NCBI RefSeq assembly: GCF_000379725.1
Contig: NZ_KB903623.1
Location: forward strand, 62,001-126,000
Length of the DNA: 64,000 nt
Origin: Cytophaga aurantiaca DSM 3654
Lineage (GTDB): Bacteria; Bacteroidota; Bacteroidia; Cytophagales; Cytophagaceae
Direction: 5' to 3'
Positions within the stretch are counted from its first letter, which is position 1, and every line of letters begins with the position of its first letter. Shown one piece after another: positions 50,017 to 57,748 of the stretch. The translations under genes were made by a program, and so were the position numbers. The notes beneath the pieces were generated by a model. It did not search any database, was not told the DNA's origin, and worked only from the letters and a program-made list of their open reading frames with translations.

Positions 50017-51402
50017 TTAATTAATGTTTTTACTTTCTTGCAGTTCTTTTTGAATTGCACCATATCCACCTGCAACATCAATTACGTTATGAATGTTCCT
50101 TGATTTTAAAATTGATTCTGTAATTACAGAACGGTAACCGCCAGCGCAATGCACATAATAGGTTTTATTTTTATCAAGTGAATTTGTCCAATCATTTATG
50201 TAGTCTAATGGCAGGTTAATTGCTCCATCTACATGACCACTTTCATATTCAGACGCCCTTCTTGCATCAATAATTGCAAGTGTATCACCTGTTTTGCTTA
50301 GAAATTCCTTTGGTGTTATACTTTCAATTCGATCTTCAGGTTTTCCTGCAACTTCCCATGTTGTGTAACCACTTTTTAAATACCCTATCACATTGTCTAC
50401 GCCTACACGTGCCAAACGGATTATGGCTTCTTTTTCTTTATCCGGCTCGGTGATGAGTAAGATGGGTTGGGTATTGTCTGTTATCAATACACCTGCCCAT
50501 GGCGCAAACTGTCCATCAAGACCAATATTGATTGAGCCAGGAATAAAACCTTCTTTAAACGTTACAGGATCTCTTGTGTCAAGCAATAGTGCATGCGTTT
50601 GTAGTTGCATTTTTTCGAATGCATCGGCATCAAGTGCTATGCTTCCTTGTTTGATCACTTCAGCGGTATTTTTATACCCTTCTTTATTCATCAATGCATT
50701 TACACTGAAGTAAGAAGGAGCAGGTTGTAGGTCTTTTAATACTTCTTTAATAAACGTCGCTTTATCTTTCGCTTTTAGCGCATAATTCGTAAGCTTTTGA
50801 TTGCCTAAGGTGTCGAAGGTATCCTTACTCATGTTTTTGCCGCAAGCTGATCCTGCTCCATGTGCAGGATAAATAAGAATAGAGTCGGGGAGTGTTTTGA
50901 TTTTTGTTTCCAGTGAATCATATAACATACCCGCTAGATCTTCTTTGGTTAAATCGCTTTTAATGGCAAGGTCGGGTCTTCCTACATCGCCAATAAATAA
51001 CGTATCGCCTGTGAAAATTGCATGCTTGTTTCCTGTTTCGTCATATAATAAATAACAGCTTGATTCAGGAGTGTGGCCGGGTGTATGCAATACTTCAATT
51101 GTCAGTTTGCCAACAGTAAGTTTTTCACGGTCATGAGCGATGTGACTTTTAAACGTTGTTGCAGCTTTAGGTCCGTATACAATAATGGCACCTGTTGCTT
51201 CAGCAAGGTCAATGTGTCCTGAAACAAAATCTGCATGAAAATGCGTTTCTAAAATAAATTTTAATTTGACATGATTACGTTCAAGCTTTTGTATATAAGG
51301 TTGTATGTCGCGTAATGGATCAATTATGATTGCTTCACCTTCCGATTCAATGTAATAGGCTGCTTCAGCCAAACATCCTGTATATAATTGTTCGATTTTC
51401 AT
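50017..51402 (-). CDS. MBL-fold hydrolase with two rhodanese domains (persulfide dioxygenase type)
   Basis: A 461-residue cytosolic protein. Residues 1 to about 245 form a metallo-beta-lactamase fold of the ETHE1/persulfide dioxygenase type (THFHADFVSGH, HTPGHTPESS, FTGDTLFIGDVGRPD, IYPAHGAGSACG). Two rhodanese domains follow: the first (about 275-355) lacks the active cysteine, the second (about 365-455) has it in YVHCAGGYRS. Members oxidise glutathione- or protein-bound persulfides to sulfite. I start at the ATG at 51402, in line with MKIEQLYTGCLAEAAYYI. It follows the TauE-like gene by 2 bp. Confidence 0.9.
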   Translation of the reverse strand: MKIEQLYTGCLAEAAYYIESEGEAIIIDPLRDIQPYIQKLERNHVKLKFILETHFHADFVSGHIDLAEATGAIIVYGPKAATTFKSHIAHDREKLTVGKLTIEVLHTPGHTPESSCYLLYDETGNKHAIFTGDTLFIGDVGRPDLAIKSDLTKEDLAGMLYDSLETKIKTLPDSILIYPAHGAGSACGKNMSKDTFDTLGNQKLTNYALKAKDKATFIKEVLKDLQPAPSYFSVNALMNKEGYKNTAEVIKQGSIALDADAFEKMQLQTHALLLDTRDPVTFKEGFIPGSINIGLDGQFAPWAGVLITDNTQPILLITEPDKEKEAIIRLARVGVDNVIGYLKSGYTTWEVAGKPEDRIESITPKEFLSKTGDTLAIIDARRASEYESGHVDGAINLPLDYINDWTNSLDKNKTYYVHCAGGYRSVITESILKSRNIHNVIDVAGGYGAIQKELQESKNIN

Positions 51403-51404
51403 AT

Positions 51405-52208
51405 TTAATGAATGGATTGATGTGTTATTACTTCTTTGTATATAATCGCTATGCCCATTAAAAGAATGAACCAACTAAATAGCGATTTTAATTTTACTGG
51501 TGATATTAAATGATTGAATCTGCTTCCAATTGTAACACCAATGATTGAAAATATGGAGTAGCTGATTATTTTAATCCAATCTATATGTATGCTGTTTATA
51601 TCACTTACAAAACCAATGATTGAATTTATACTAATAATTAGTAATGATGTCCCGACTGCGGTTTTGATTGGTGTTTTATTTGCAATAACCAATGATGGAA
51701 TAATTAAAAAGCCACCTCCGGCCCCTGTTATTCCAGTAATAAATCCGACCAGACCTCCCTCAAATGGAATAAATCCTAAGTGTTTATCTGTATCGGTTTG
51801 CTTATAGTTATGTACATTACTTGTAATCATACTATAAAATGCTGCAACCATAAATATACCGAATAAGAGCATAATTAGATTGCTTTTACTAATGTTGACA
51901 TGTGTTCCCCAATTTATTGTCTCAGGAACCATTGGCATTAAATAACTTCTAGTAAGGAATATAATTACTAATGAAGGGATAGCAAACAGAAGAGCTATTT
52001 TTATATCATATTCCTTTTTAATTATATAGCTTATCGCCCCAAATGAACTTGTAACTCCTACAATGATTAAAGAGTAGGTTGTAGCCAATAGTGGCGGCAT
52101 CCCAAATGCATATACCAATACTGGTAATGTTATGATTGATCCGCCACTGCCCAGTAAACCTATTACCACACCCATGATTAATATTCCTACAATGCCTATA
52201 ATTTCCAT
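51405..52208 (-). CDS. TauE/SafE-family membrane permease
   Basis: A 267-residue integral membrane protein with about eight hydrophobic segments (IIGIVGILIMGVVIGLLGSGG, PLLATTYSLIIVGVTSSFGA, IALLFAIPSLVIIFL, GGLVGFITGITGAGGGFLIIP). The GLLGSGGSIITLPVLVYAFG and GAGGGFLIIPSLV repeats are the family hallmark. TauE/SafE proteins export sulfite or sulfonates and related sulfur anions. Placement between an ArsR-type regulator and a persulfide dioxygenase suggests export of sulfite formed by the latter. Confidence 0.9.
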   Translation of the reverse strand: MEIIGIVGILIMGVVIGLLGSGGSIITLPVLVYAFGMPPLLATTYSLIIVGVTSSFGAISYIIKKEYDIKIALLFAIPSLVIIFLTRSYLMPMVPETINWGTHVNISKSNLIMLLFGIFMVAAFYSMITSNVHNYKQTDTDKHLGFIPFEGGLVGFITGITGAGGGFLIIPSLVIANKTPIKTAVGTSLLIISINSIIGFVSDINSIHIDWIKIISYSIFSIIGVTIGSRFNHLISPVKLKSLFSWFILLMGIAIIYKEVITHQSIH

Positions 52209-52212
52209 AATG

Positions 52213-52518
52213 TTACATGTTACAGTTACATTTTTCTACACAGCGAATGATTTCGATTAATCCCTTTTCTTTTAAAGAATAAATTATGGAAACACCCGCT
52301 TTTCTGGAAACAAGTAATCCTTTGAGTTTTAAATTTTGTAAGTGGTGTGATATTAGGGATTGTTCTGCATTTAATAATTCACAAATTTGCGTTACTGATA
52401 ATTCTTCTTTTATTGTTAGGTGTTCTATTATTGATAATCGCAATGGGTGTGCAATTGTTTTTAATATATAAGCAGCCTTCTCTAATTTTTCGGGTGATAT
52501 TTTATGTTTAATTGCCAT
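52213..52518 (-). CDS. ArsR-family transcriptional regulator
   Basis: A 101-residue winged-helix repressor: IAHPLRLSIIEHL (about 22-34), recognition region SVTQICELLNAEQSLISHHLQNLKLKGLL, wing SRKAGVSIIYSL. Cysteines at the recognition helix (QIC) and in the C-terminal CVEKCNC tail could sense metals, persulfides or oxidants, as in SqrR/BigR-type relatives. It is the first gene of the sulfur operon and probably controls it through the inverted repeat 20 bp upstream. Confidence 0.9.
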   Translation of the reverse strand: MAIKHKISPEKLEKAAYILKTIAHPLRLSIIEHLTIKEELSVTQICELLNAEQSLISHHLQNLKLKGLLVSRKAGVSIIYSLKEKGLIEIIRCVEKCNCNM

Positions 52519-52537
52519 GATTATTCTCTTAATATTC

Positions 52538-52565
52538 TAATATATGAACATACATTCATATATTA
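52538..52565. promoter_or_regulatory. putative ArsR-type operator
   Basis: Arms TAATATATGAA (52538-52548) and TTCATATATTA (52555-52565) are exact reverse complements with a 6-base spacer. The site is 19 bp upstream of the regulator ATG, where it would cover the promoter. Size and symmetry fit a winged-helix dimer such as ArsR. Confidence 0.7.
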
Positions 52566-52673
52566 ATAGTTCCAATACTAAAAAAATAATTATTTTTCCC
52601 CTTAATAAATTATTTTAATGATCTATAAAAAGTGATTCTTGAAGAATATACTTTTGGGAATAAACGGTTTATA

Positions 52674-53201
52674 TTAAATGAACGAATAATGCAATTGCAC
52701 CAAACCTTTATCGAATGCTTGAGAGGAGACAAGCGAGAACTGCTGTTCCGGATTGTTATCATTAAATAATCGTACACCGCTGCCCAATACAACAGGTATT
52801 ATAGAAAGAACCATTTCATCAATGAGTTGTTCTTTGAGTAAAGCGTTTACAATTTCTGAACCTCCGTCGATGAAGATGTTTTTGCCTTGCGCTGCTTTAA
52901 GTTTATGAATAAGTTCTTTTAAGTTGTCTGTATAAAAATGCGTGTTGTCTATACTGGATTTTGTTGTTCGTGTGATTACAAAGGTTTCTTTATCTGCATG
53001 GACAAATTCTGGTACGTGGGCCATTATCCAATCGTAGGTTTTTCTTCCCAAAATAACCGTGTCAACCGTCTTAATAAAGGTTGCGTATCCATAATCTTCC
53101 CCTTCTTTTTCAACGATGGATAAAAAACTGAGATCATCATTGGGCTTAGCAATATATCCATCTATACTCATTGCGATATACAATATAACTTTTCGACTCA
53201 T
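52674..53201 (-). CDS. dihydrofolate reductase-like (RibD C-terminal) protein
   Basis: A 175-residue protein with the RibD C-terminal/DHFR-like fold: VILYIAMSIDGYIAKPNDDLSFL at the N-terminus, ILGRKTYDWIM (about 50-60), IFIDGGSEIVNALLKEQLIDEMVLSIIPVVLGSGVRLF (about 108-146). Members of this group are usually NADPH-dependent reductases of unknown substrate, distinct from housekeeping FolA. Single gene, minus strand, with 155 bp to the ArsR gene. Confidence 0.88.
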   Translation of the reverse strand: MSRKVILYIAMSIDGYIAKPNDDLSFLSIVEKEGEDYGYATFIKTVDTVILGRKTYDWIMAHVPEFVHADKETFVITRTTKSSIDNTHFYTDNLKELIHKLKAAQGKNIFIDGGSEIVNALLKEQLIDEMVLSIIPVVLGSGVRLFNDNNPEQQFSLVSSQAFDKGLVQLHYSFI

Positions 53202-53260
53202 GATTTAAATTTATTTTGAAATACAATATCTTGTTGACTGTTGTTTTGTAAATTACGTGT

Positions 53261-53515
53261 ATGATAATTATAGGGATCTTTTTTTGTATATTTTATTTCC
53301 TGTATACATTGCGTTTTGCAATATTGTTTAATCAGAAAGATGTCTTTTTTTTCGGAAGACTGAAACTGCTTCACAATATTGGTATCTGGTTGGTGCCCTT
53401 TATCTGGATAGCTGTATTGAAGCAGTTATCAAAGCCCATACAAGGTTCTCATCAATATAAAAGGAAGGTGTTTGGCGATGATTATTCATTAGAAGGAGGG
53501 CCTGATGGTGACTGA
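53261..53515 (+). CDS. small membrane protein, 84 aa
   Basis: Two hydrophobic segments (IIIGIFFCIFYFLYTLRFAIL, residues 2-22; LLHNIGIWLVPFIWIAVL, about 36-53) followed by a polar C-terminus (QYKRKVFGDDYSLEGGPDGD). The composition is convincing for a two-pass membrane protein. I do not recognise a family. It lies between two minus-strand genes. Confidence 0.65.
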   Translation: MIIIGIFFCIFYFLYTLRFAILFNQKDVFFFGRLKLLHNIGIWLVPFIWIAVLKQLSKPIQGSHQYKRKVFGDDYSLEGGPDGD

Positions 53516-53523
53516 AATTTGAT

Positions 53524-53841
53524 TTACATCAAATCGATCTCCAGATTTTGCTTCGCATTTTTTAATTCAGCCAATGTTTTCATTTCGTTTAAATCCGTTG
53601 CCAACTGAATACCTTTGTCGTATATCTCTAACGCCTTTTCATAAATACCTTTTTCGGCAAAATATTCTGCAGCCTGGTAATACGTTGCCAGGTAATCGGG
53701 GAAAGAATTTAATAGTAAATTGAAATATACTGCCGTTTCATCAGAATCGATTTTCTTATGTTCAAGAGCTATTCCATAGACTAAAAATGGGTCATTGGGT
53801 TGTTCTTTATGCAGTTGTAGTAAATACTCTAATCGATTCAT
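53524..53841 (-). CDS. small TPR-repeat protein, 105 aa
   Basis: A cytosolic protein with two to three TPR-like helical pairs (DPFLVYGIALEHKKI, ATYYQAAEYFAEKGIYEKALEIYDKGIQLATD) and no signal peptide. Short TPR proteins like this are common in Bacteroidota and their partners are unknown. Its stop is 8 bp from the stop of the convergent small membrane protein, with no terminator hairpin visible between them. Confidence 0.8.
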   Translation of the reverse strand: MNRLEYLLQLHKEQPNDPFLVYGIALEHKKIDSDETAVYFNLLLNSFPDYLATYYQAAEYFAEKGIYEKALEIYDKGIQLATDLNEMKTLAELKNAKQNLEIDLM

Positions 53842-54018
53842 TAATTAATTGTCATTTTTCTATAAAAAATGTAACTTTTAAGCATATAATCAGTTAAATA
53901 TAATATATTGAATAGTGTTTTTTATCAATTCAATATTTCCGTCAATTTAAGTAAAATTATTCAAGTCTCGGTGAATGACGGTAGCCGATTCAGTTGTAAC
54001 TAAATATACATATAACCG

Positions 54019-54750
54019 ATGAAGATTTTAGTTTGTATCACACACGTTCCGGATACTACTTCCAAAATTACCTTTGCCAATAACGCTTTCAATGCTGCAG
54101 GCGTTCAGTTTATCATCGGACCTTATGACGAATATGCTTTGTCCAGAGCCGTGGAGTTAAAAGAACAACATGGTGGTACTGTTACTGTGTTGAATGTTGG
54201 AGATGCAGAAACGGAACCTACGATTCGTAAAGCTCTAGCGATCGGTGCAGATGATGCCATTCGCATCAATGCAGTTCCTAAAGATTCCGGTTTTGTTGCT
54301 GCTCAAATAGCTGCTGTTGCTAAAACAGGAGGATATGATCTTATTTTAATGGGACGAGAGTCTATTGATTATAACGGTGGATTGGTTCATGGTCTTGTAG
54401 CAGATGCATTGGGTATACCATCTATTACACCGATCATGAAGTTGGATATCGAAGGTGGTGTTGCAAAAATGACACGTGAGATTGAAGGTGGGAAAGAATC
54501 TGTTGAATGTGCATTGCCATTTGTAGCTGGCTGTCAGGAGCCGATCGCTGAATGGAAAATTCCAAACATGCGTGGTATCATGTCGGCAAGAACAAAAACA
54601 TTGAATGTAGTTGAGCCCGTTGCTGTAAATGATGCTGTGTTATATGGCACATTCTCATTGCCTGCTCCTAAAGGTGCATGTAAAATGGTAGATGCTGCAA
54701 ATCCAGGTGAGTTGTTGACCTTGTTACGCAACGAAGCAAAAGTACTTTAA
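54019..54750 (+). CDS. etfB: electron transfer flavoprotein beta subunit
   Basis: EtfB pairs with EtfA to carry electrons from acyl-CoA and other dehydrogenases. The 243-residue protein has the typical KILVCITHVPDTTSKI start, GPYDEYALSRAVELKE, ALAIGADDAIRI, LILMGRESIDYNGGLVHG and ANPGELLTLLRNEAKVL end. etfA follows after 32 bp. The 177-bp gap upstream should hold its promoter, but I see no exact TAnnTTTG there. Confidence 0.95.
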   Translation: MKILVCITHVPDTTSKITFANNAFNAAGVQFIIGPYDEYALSRAVELKEQHGGTVTVLNVGDAETEPTIRKALAIGADDAIRINAVPKDSGFVAAQIAAVAKTGGYDLILMGRESIDYNGGLVHGLVADALGIPSITPIMKLDIEGGVAKMTREIEGGKESVECALPFVAGCQEPIAEWKIPNMRGIMSARTKTLNVVEPVAVNDAVLYGTFSLPAPKGACKMVDAANPGELLTLLRNEAKVL

Positions 54751-54782
54751 TTGATTCTTTGTTTTATTTAGATCGAAAAATT

Positions 54783-55748
54783 ATGTCAGTATTAATATAT
54801 GTTGAGTCTAATGGCTCAGAAATAAAAAAATCTTCTTTAGATGCTGTTTCTTATGGTGCACAGGTTGCATCAAAGGTAGGCGGTGCAGCTAATGTAATTG
54901 CTGTTGGTACATTTCCTCAGGAACAATTAACAGCCTTAGGTAATTTTGGTGCAGCAAGTATTTTGAATGTGACAGGTGATTCATTCAATCAGAATTCTCC
55001 TGCAGCCTCTGCAGCGGCTGTTATTGCAGCTGCAAATAAGGTGGGAGCGAAGGTTGTGGTTTTGCCTAAATCAACACTTGTTGATTCATTCGCAGCGAAA
55101 GTTGCAGCACAATTGAAGGCAGGTATTGTTACCAACGTTACGGACTTGCCGGATACGAGCAATGGTTTTTCAGTGAAGCGTTCTATATTCACAGGCAAAG
55201 CTTTTGCTACTGTTGCAATCAATTCCAATATTAAAGTAATCACACTTGCTAAAAATGCTTATCAAGGTACTGAAACAGGTGGTACTGCTGCAGTAGAAAG
55301 TCTGACGGTTTCCTTGTCAGAAGGCGATACGAAAGTAAAAACTACGAATGTGGAAAAAATGTCCGGTGAGCTTTTATTGACCGAAGCGGAGATTGTTGTA
55401 TCAGGTGGCAGAGGCTTTAAAGGCCCTGAAAACTGGGGACTTTTACTTGATTTAGCGAAAGCTTTGGGCGCTGCAACAGGTTGTTCTAAACCCGTTTCGG
55501 ATATGGATTGGAGACCTCACCACGAACACGTTGGTCAAACAGGTGTAAAAGTAGCACCAAATTTATATATTGCAGTCGGAATTTCAGGAGCGATTCAACA
55601 CTTGGCTGGAGTGAATTCATCAAAGTGCATTGTTGTTATCAATAAAGATCCTGAAGCACCGTTCTTTAAAGCTGCAGACTACGGCATTGTAGGAGACTTG
55701 TTTGAAGTATTACCTAAATTGACAGAAGCTGCTAAATTGCTTAAATAA
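54783..55748 (+). CDS. etfA: electron transfer flavoprotein alpha subunit
   Basis: A 321-residue protein with the FAD-binding C-terminal domain: SGGRGFKGPENWGLLLDLAKALGAATGCSKPVSDMDWRPHHEHVGQTG-type segment (about residues 203-250), APNLYIAVGISGAIQHLAGV and CIVVINKDPEAPFFKAADYGIVGDLFEVLP near the end. I start at the ATG at 54783 because SVLIYVESNGSEIKKSS is the usual N-terminus; a TTG at 54759 is unlikely. It forms a pair with etfB. Confidence 0.95.
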   Translation: MSVLIYVESNGSEIKKSSLDAVSYGAQVASKVGGAANVIAVGTFPQEQLTALGNFGAASILNVTGDSFNQNSPAASAAAVIAAANKVGAKVVVLPKSTLVDSFAAKVAAQLKAGIVTNVTDLPDTSNGFSVKRSIFTGKAFATVAINSNIKVITLAKNAYQGTETGGTAAVESLTVSLSEGDTKVKTTNVEKMSGELLLTEAEIVVSGGRGFKGPENWGLLLDLAKALGAATGCSKPVSDMDWRPHHEHVGQTGVKVAPNLYIAVGISGAIQHLAGVNSSKCIVVINKDPEAPFFKAADYGIVGDLFEVLPKLTEAAKLLK

Positions 55749-55759
55749 GCATCAGTAGA

Positions 55760-56395
55760 GTGGAGAAAATCAGATTAGAAATTATAGGCTTATCGTCGAG
55801 TCAATCTCAAACAGGTTCGTTTGCATTGGTATTAGGCGAGGTTAATGGTAATAGACGATTACCAATCATTATTGGAATGTTTGAGGCGCAGGCCATTGCT
55901 ATTGAGATTGAAAAGGTAATACCGAATCGTCCGATGACACATGATCTGTTCAAATCATTTGCATTATCGTTTCATTTCATCGTTGAAGAAATTGTTATTT
56001 CTGATTTGAAGGAAGGAGTGTTCTTTGCTAAGATCATTTGTTCAGATGGTATTAAGAACATTGAAATAGATGCACGTCCGTCTGATGCAATTGCTATAGG
56101 TTTACGTTTCGATGTTCCCATCTATTCCTATGAAACCATCATGTCTGAAGCAGGTATTGTCTTAAATGACGATATGGAAGACGAAATGGATGAAGACGAA
56201 GAGGACGAAGATGAGGATAACCTGGAAGAAGCTTCAGTAACTTCCAATAAGCCTGATTCAGGCTTTACAGGTAAGGAAGATCAGATCAAGAATATGTCCT
56301 TAGATCAATTACAGGCAATGCTTGATGATGCTATCGACAAAGAAGATTATGAGAAGGCTGCCCGTGTAAGAGATGAAATGAATAAGCGGAACTAA
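55760..56395 (+). CDS. bifunctional nuclease-domain (DUF151) protein with UVR motif
   Basis: A 211-residue protein. Residues 1 to about 130 match the BFN/DUF151 domain (LGEVNGNRRLPIIIGMFEAQAIAIEIE; RPMTHDLFKSF; IDARPSDAIAIGLRFDVPIY). A highly acidic linker (about 137-155) is followed by a UvrB/UvrC (UVR) motif (LDQLQAMLDDAIDKEDYEKAARVRDEMNK, about 180-209). The start is GTG at 55760, 11 bp after the etfA stop. The family has reported nuclease activity in plants; in bacteria its role is unclear. Confidence 0.88.
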   Translation: MEKIRLEIIGLSSSQSQTGSFALVLGEVNGNRRLPIIIGMFEAQAIAIEIEKVIPNRPMTHDLFKSFALSFHFIVEEIVISDLKEGVFFAKIICSDGIKNIEIDARPSDAIAIGLRFDVPIYSYETIMSEAGIVLNDDMEDEMDEDEEDEDEDNLEEASVTSNKPDSGFTGKEDQIKNMSLDQLQAMLDDAIDKEDYEKAARVRDEMNKRN

Positions 56396-56412
56396 TGAAA
56401 AGTACATAAAAT

Positions 56413-56448
56413 AAAAATCCATCTTGCTGATAAGCGGGATGGATTTTT
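56413..56448 (+). terminator. intrinsic terminator after the DUF151 gene
   Basis: A 16-bp stem (56413-56428 with 56433-56448, two G-U pairs) around a GATA loop and followed by a T run. It lies 17 bp after the stop codon. Confidence 0.85.
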
Positions 56449-56487
56449 TTATTTATACCTGTTTGTATGTATAAACGAAATACAAAA

Positions 56488-56514
56488 AAAAATCCCGCCA
56501 TCAGCGGGATTTTT
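56488..56514 (-). terminator. intrinsic terminator of the histone-like gene
   Basis: AAAAATCCCGC and GCGGGATTTTT pair exactly around the 5-base loop CATCA, with an A run on the plus-strand left side, which gives a U run for minus-strand transcripts. It lies 19 bp beyond the histone-like gene's stop. Confidence 0.85.
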
Positions 56515-56533
56515 CTGTATGATAACCTTACGA

Positions 56534-57124
56534 TTAGAAAATAGAATTATCATTTGGAGAGAATAAATCTCCTAATGATTTTTCATCATCATCATCGTTT
56601 TTTGCAGGTTCAGCTGGTGCAGTGTAAGTAAGTATTTCTACTTCTTCTGCTTTTGGTGCTGCTGGTTTAGCTGCTTTTTTAGGTGCTGATTTTTTCTTTG
56701 GAGCTGCTGCCTTTTTAGGAGCTGCTGCTGCTTTCTTAGGAGCTGTAGCCTTCTTTGCTACTGCTTTCTTAGGAGCTGCAGATTTTTTAGCTGCTGCTTT
56801 TTTAACAACTGCTTTCTTAGCTGTTTTTTTAGCAGGCGCTGCTTTTTTAGCAACTTTCTTTACCGCTTTTTTAACAGCCTTCTTAGCAGGTGCCGCTTTC
56901 TTAGCTACTTTCTTAGCAACTTTTTTTACAGCTTTTTTAACTGCTTTCTTAACCGCTTTTTTAGGAGCTGCTTTTTTTGCAGGGGCTGCTTTTTTAGTAA
57001 CTTTTTTAGCTACTTGTTTTACTTTTTTCGCTACTTTCGCAGCTACTTTTTTTACAGCTTTTTCAGCTTTTTTTAGAGTCTTCTTAACTGAAGATTTCTC
57101 TGCTTTTTTTACTTTTTTTGCCAT
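56534..57124 (-). CDS. histone H1-like lysine/alanine-rich protein
   Basis: A 196-residue, extremely basic protein made of near-repeats of KKAVKKAVKK, KKAAPAKK and AAPKK over residues 1 to about 155, like the C-terminal tail of histone H1 and Hc1-type bacterial proteins. The last 40 residues switch to an acidic tail (EEVEILTYTAPAEPAKNDDDDEKSLGDLFSP). Such proteins bind and compact DNA through charge. The repeats are short and imperfect at the DNA level, so length variation between strains is likely. Confidence 0.88.
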   Translation of the reverse strand: MAKKVKKAEKSSVKKTLKKAEKAVKKVAAKVAKKVKQVAKKVTKKAAPAKKAAPKKAVKKAVKKAVKKVAKKVAKKAAPAKKAVKKAVKKVAKKAAPAKKTAKKAVVKKAAAKKSAAPKKAVAKKATAPKKAAAAPKKAAAPKKKSAPKKAAKPAAPKAEEVEILTYTAPAEPAKNDDDDEKSLGDLFSPNDNSIF

Positions 57125-57235
57125 GGTACGTCAGTGATATAAAAATATTCTCTTGTGACTAAAGTTATTTAATACCCTAAAATAAAAAAAATGTTTTATA
57201 TTAAAATTTGTTGAGCAAAATATTTTAAAAAATAA

Positions 57236-57748
57236 ATGAAAGTATTATCCTTTATCGATCACGAATTTGAAGATTTAGAGTTTTGGTATCCTATTTTAAG
57301 ACTGCGTGAAGACGGACATACCGTTGTAATTGCAGGTCCGGAGAAAGGAGTGACCTACGCAGGAAAGTATGGAGTGCCCGCCAATAGCGATGTTTCATAT
57401 GCAGACGTCAATTCAGCAGACTATGATGCATTGCTGGTGCCAGGTGGTTGGGCTCCAGATAAGATTCGTAGATCTGCTAAAGTCATTCAGATTGTTCAGG
57501 AGATGCATGCAGCAAATAAAGTGATCGGTCAGATCTGTCATGCTGGTTGGGTATTGATTTCTGCTAAGATATTGTCAGGTTATAAGGTTACAAGTACTCC
57601 AGGTATTAAAGATGATATGGAAAATGCAGGAAGTATCTGGTATGATACCCCTGCGATGGTTGACAGAAATATCGTTTCTGCCCAGCGTCCACCGGATCTT
57701 CCGGAATACATGAAGCTCTTTATTCAAACATTAAATGCGCAAAAGTAA
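57236..57748 (+). CDS. DJ-1/PfpI-family protein
   Basis: A 170-residue protein of the class I glutamine amidotransferase-like DJ-1/PfpI superfamily. The nucleophile elbow is IGQICHAGWVL (Cys near residue 100, followed by His). LVPGGWAPDKIRR and VTSTPGIKDDMENAG are typical of the PfpI branch. Members act as glyoxalases, deglycases or peptidases; the exact activity cannot be told from sequence. The next gene begins directly after its stop codon. Confidence 0.9.
   Translation: MKVLSFIDHEFEDLEFWYPILRLREDGHTVVIAGPEKGVTYAGKYGVPANSDVSYADVNSADYDALLVPGGWAPDKIRRSAKVIQIVQEMHAANKVIGQICHAGWVLISAKILSGYKVTSTPGIKDDMENAGSIWYDTPAMVDRNIVSAQRPPDLPEYMKLFIQTLNAQK

Noticed and set aside
53842-54018. tRNA or small RNA gene before etfB
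   Set aside because: No T-loop (GTTCRANNC) or cloverleaf pairing was visible; it looks like ordinary AT-rich upstream sequence.
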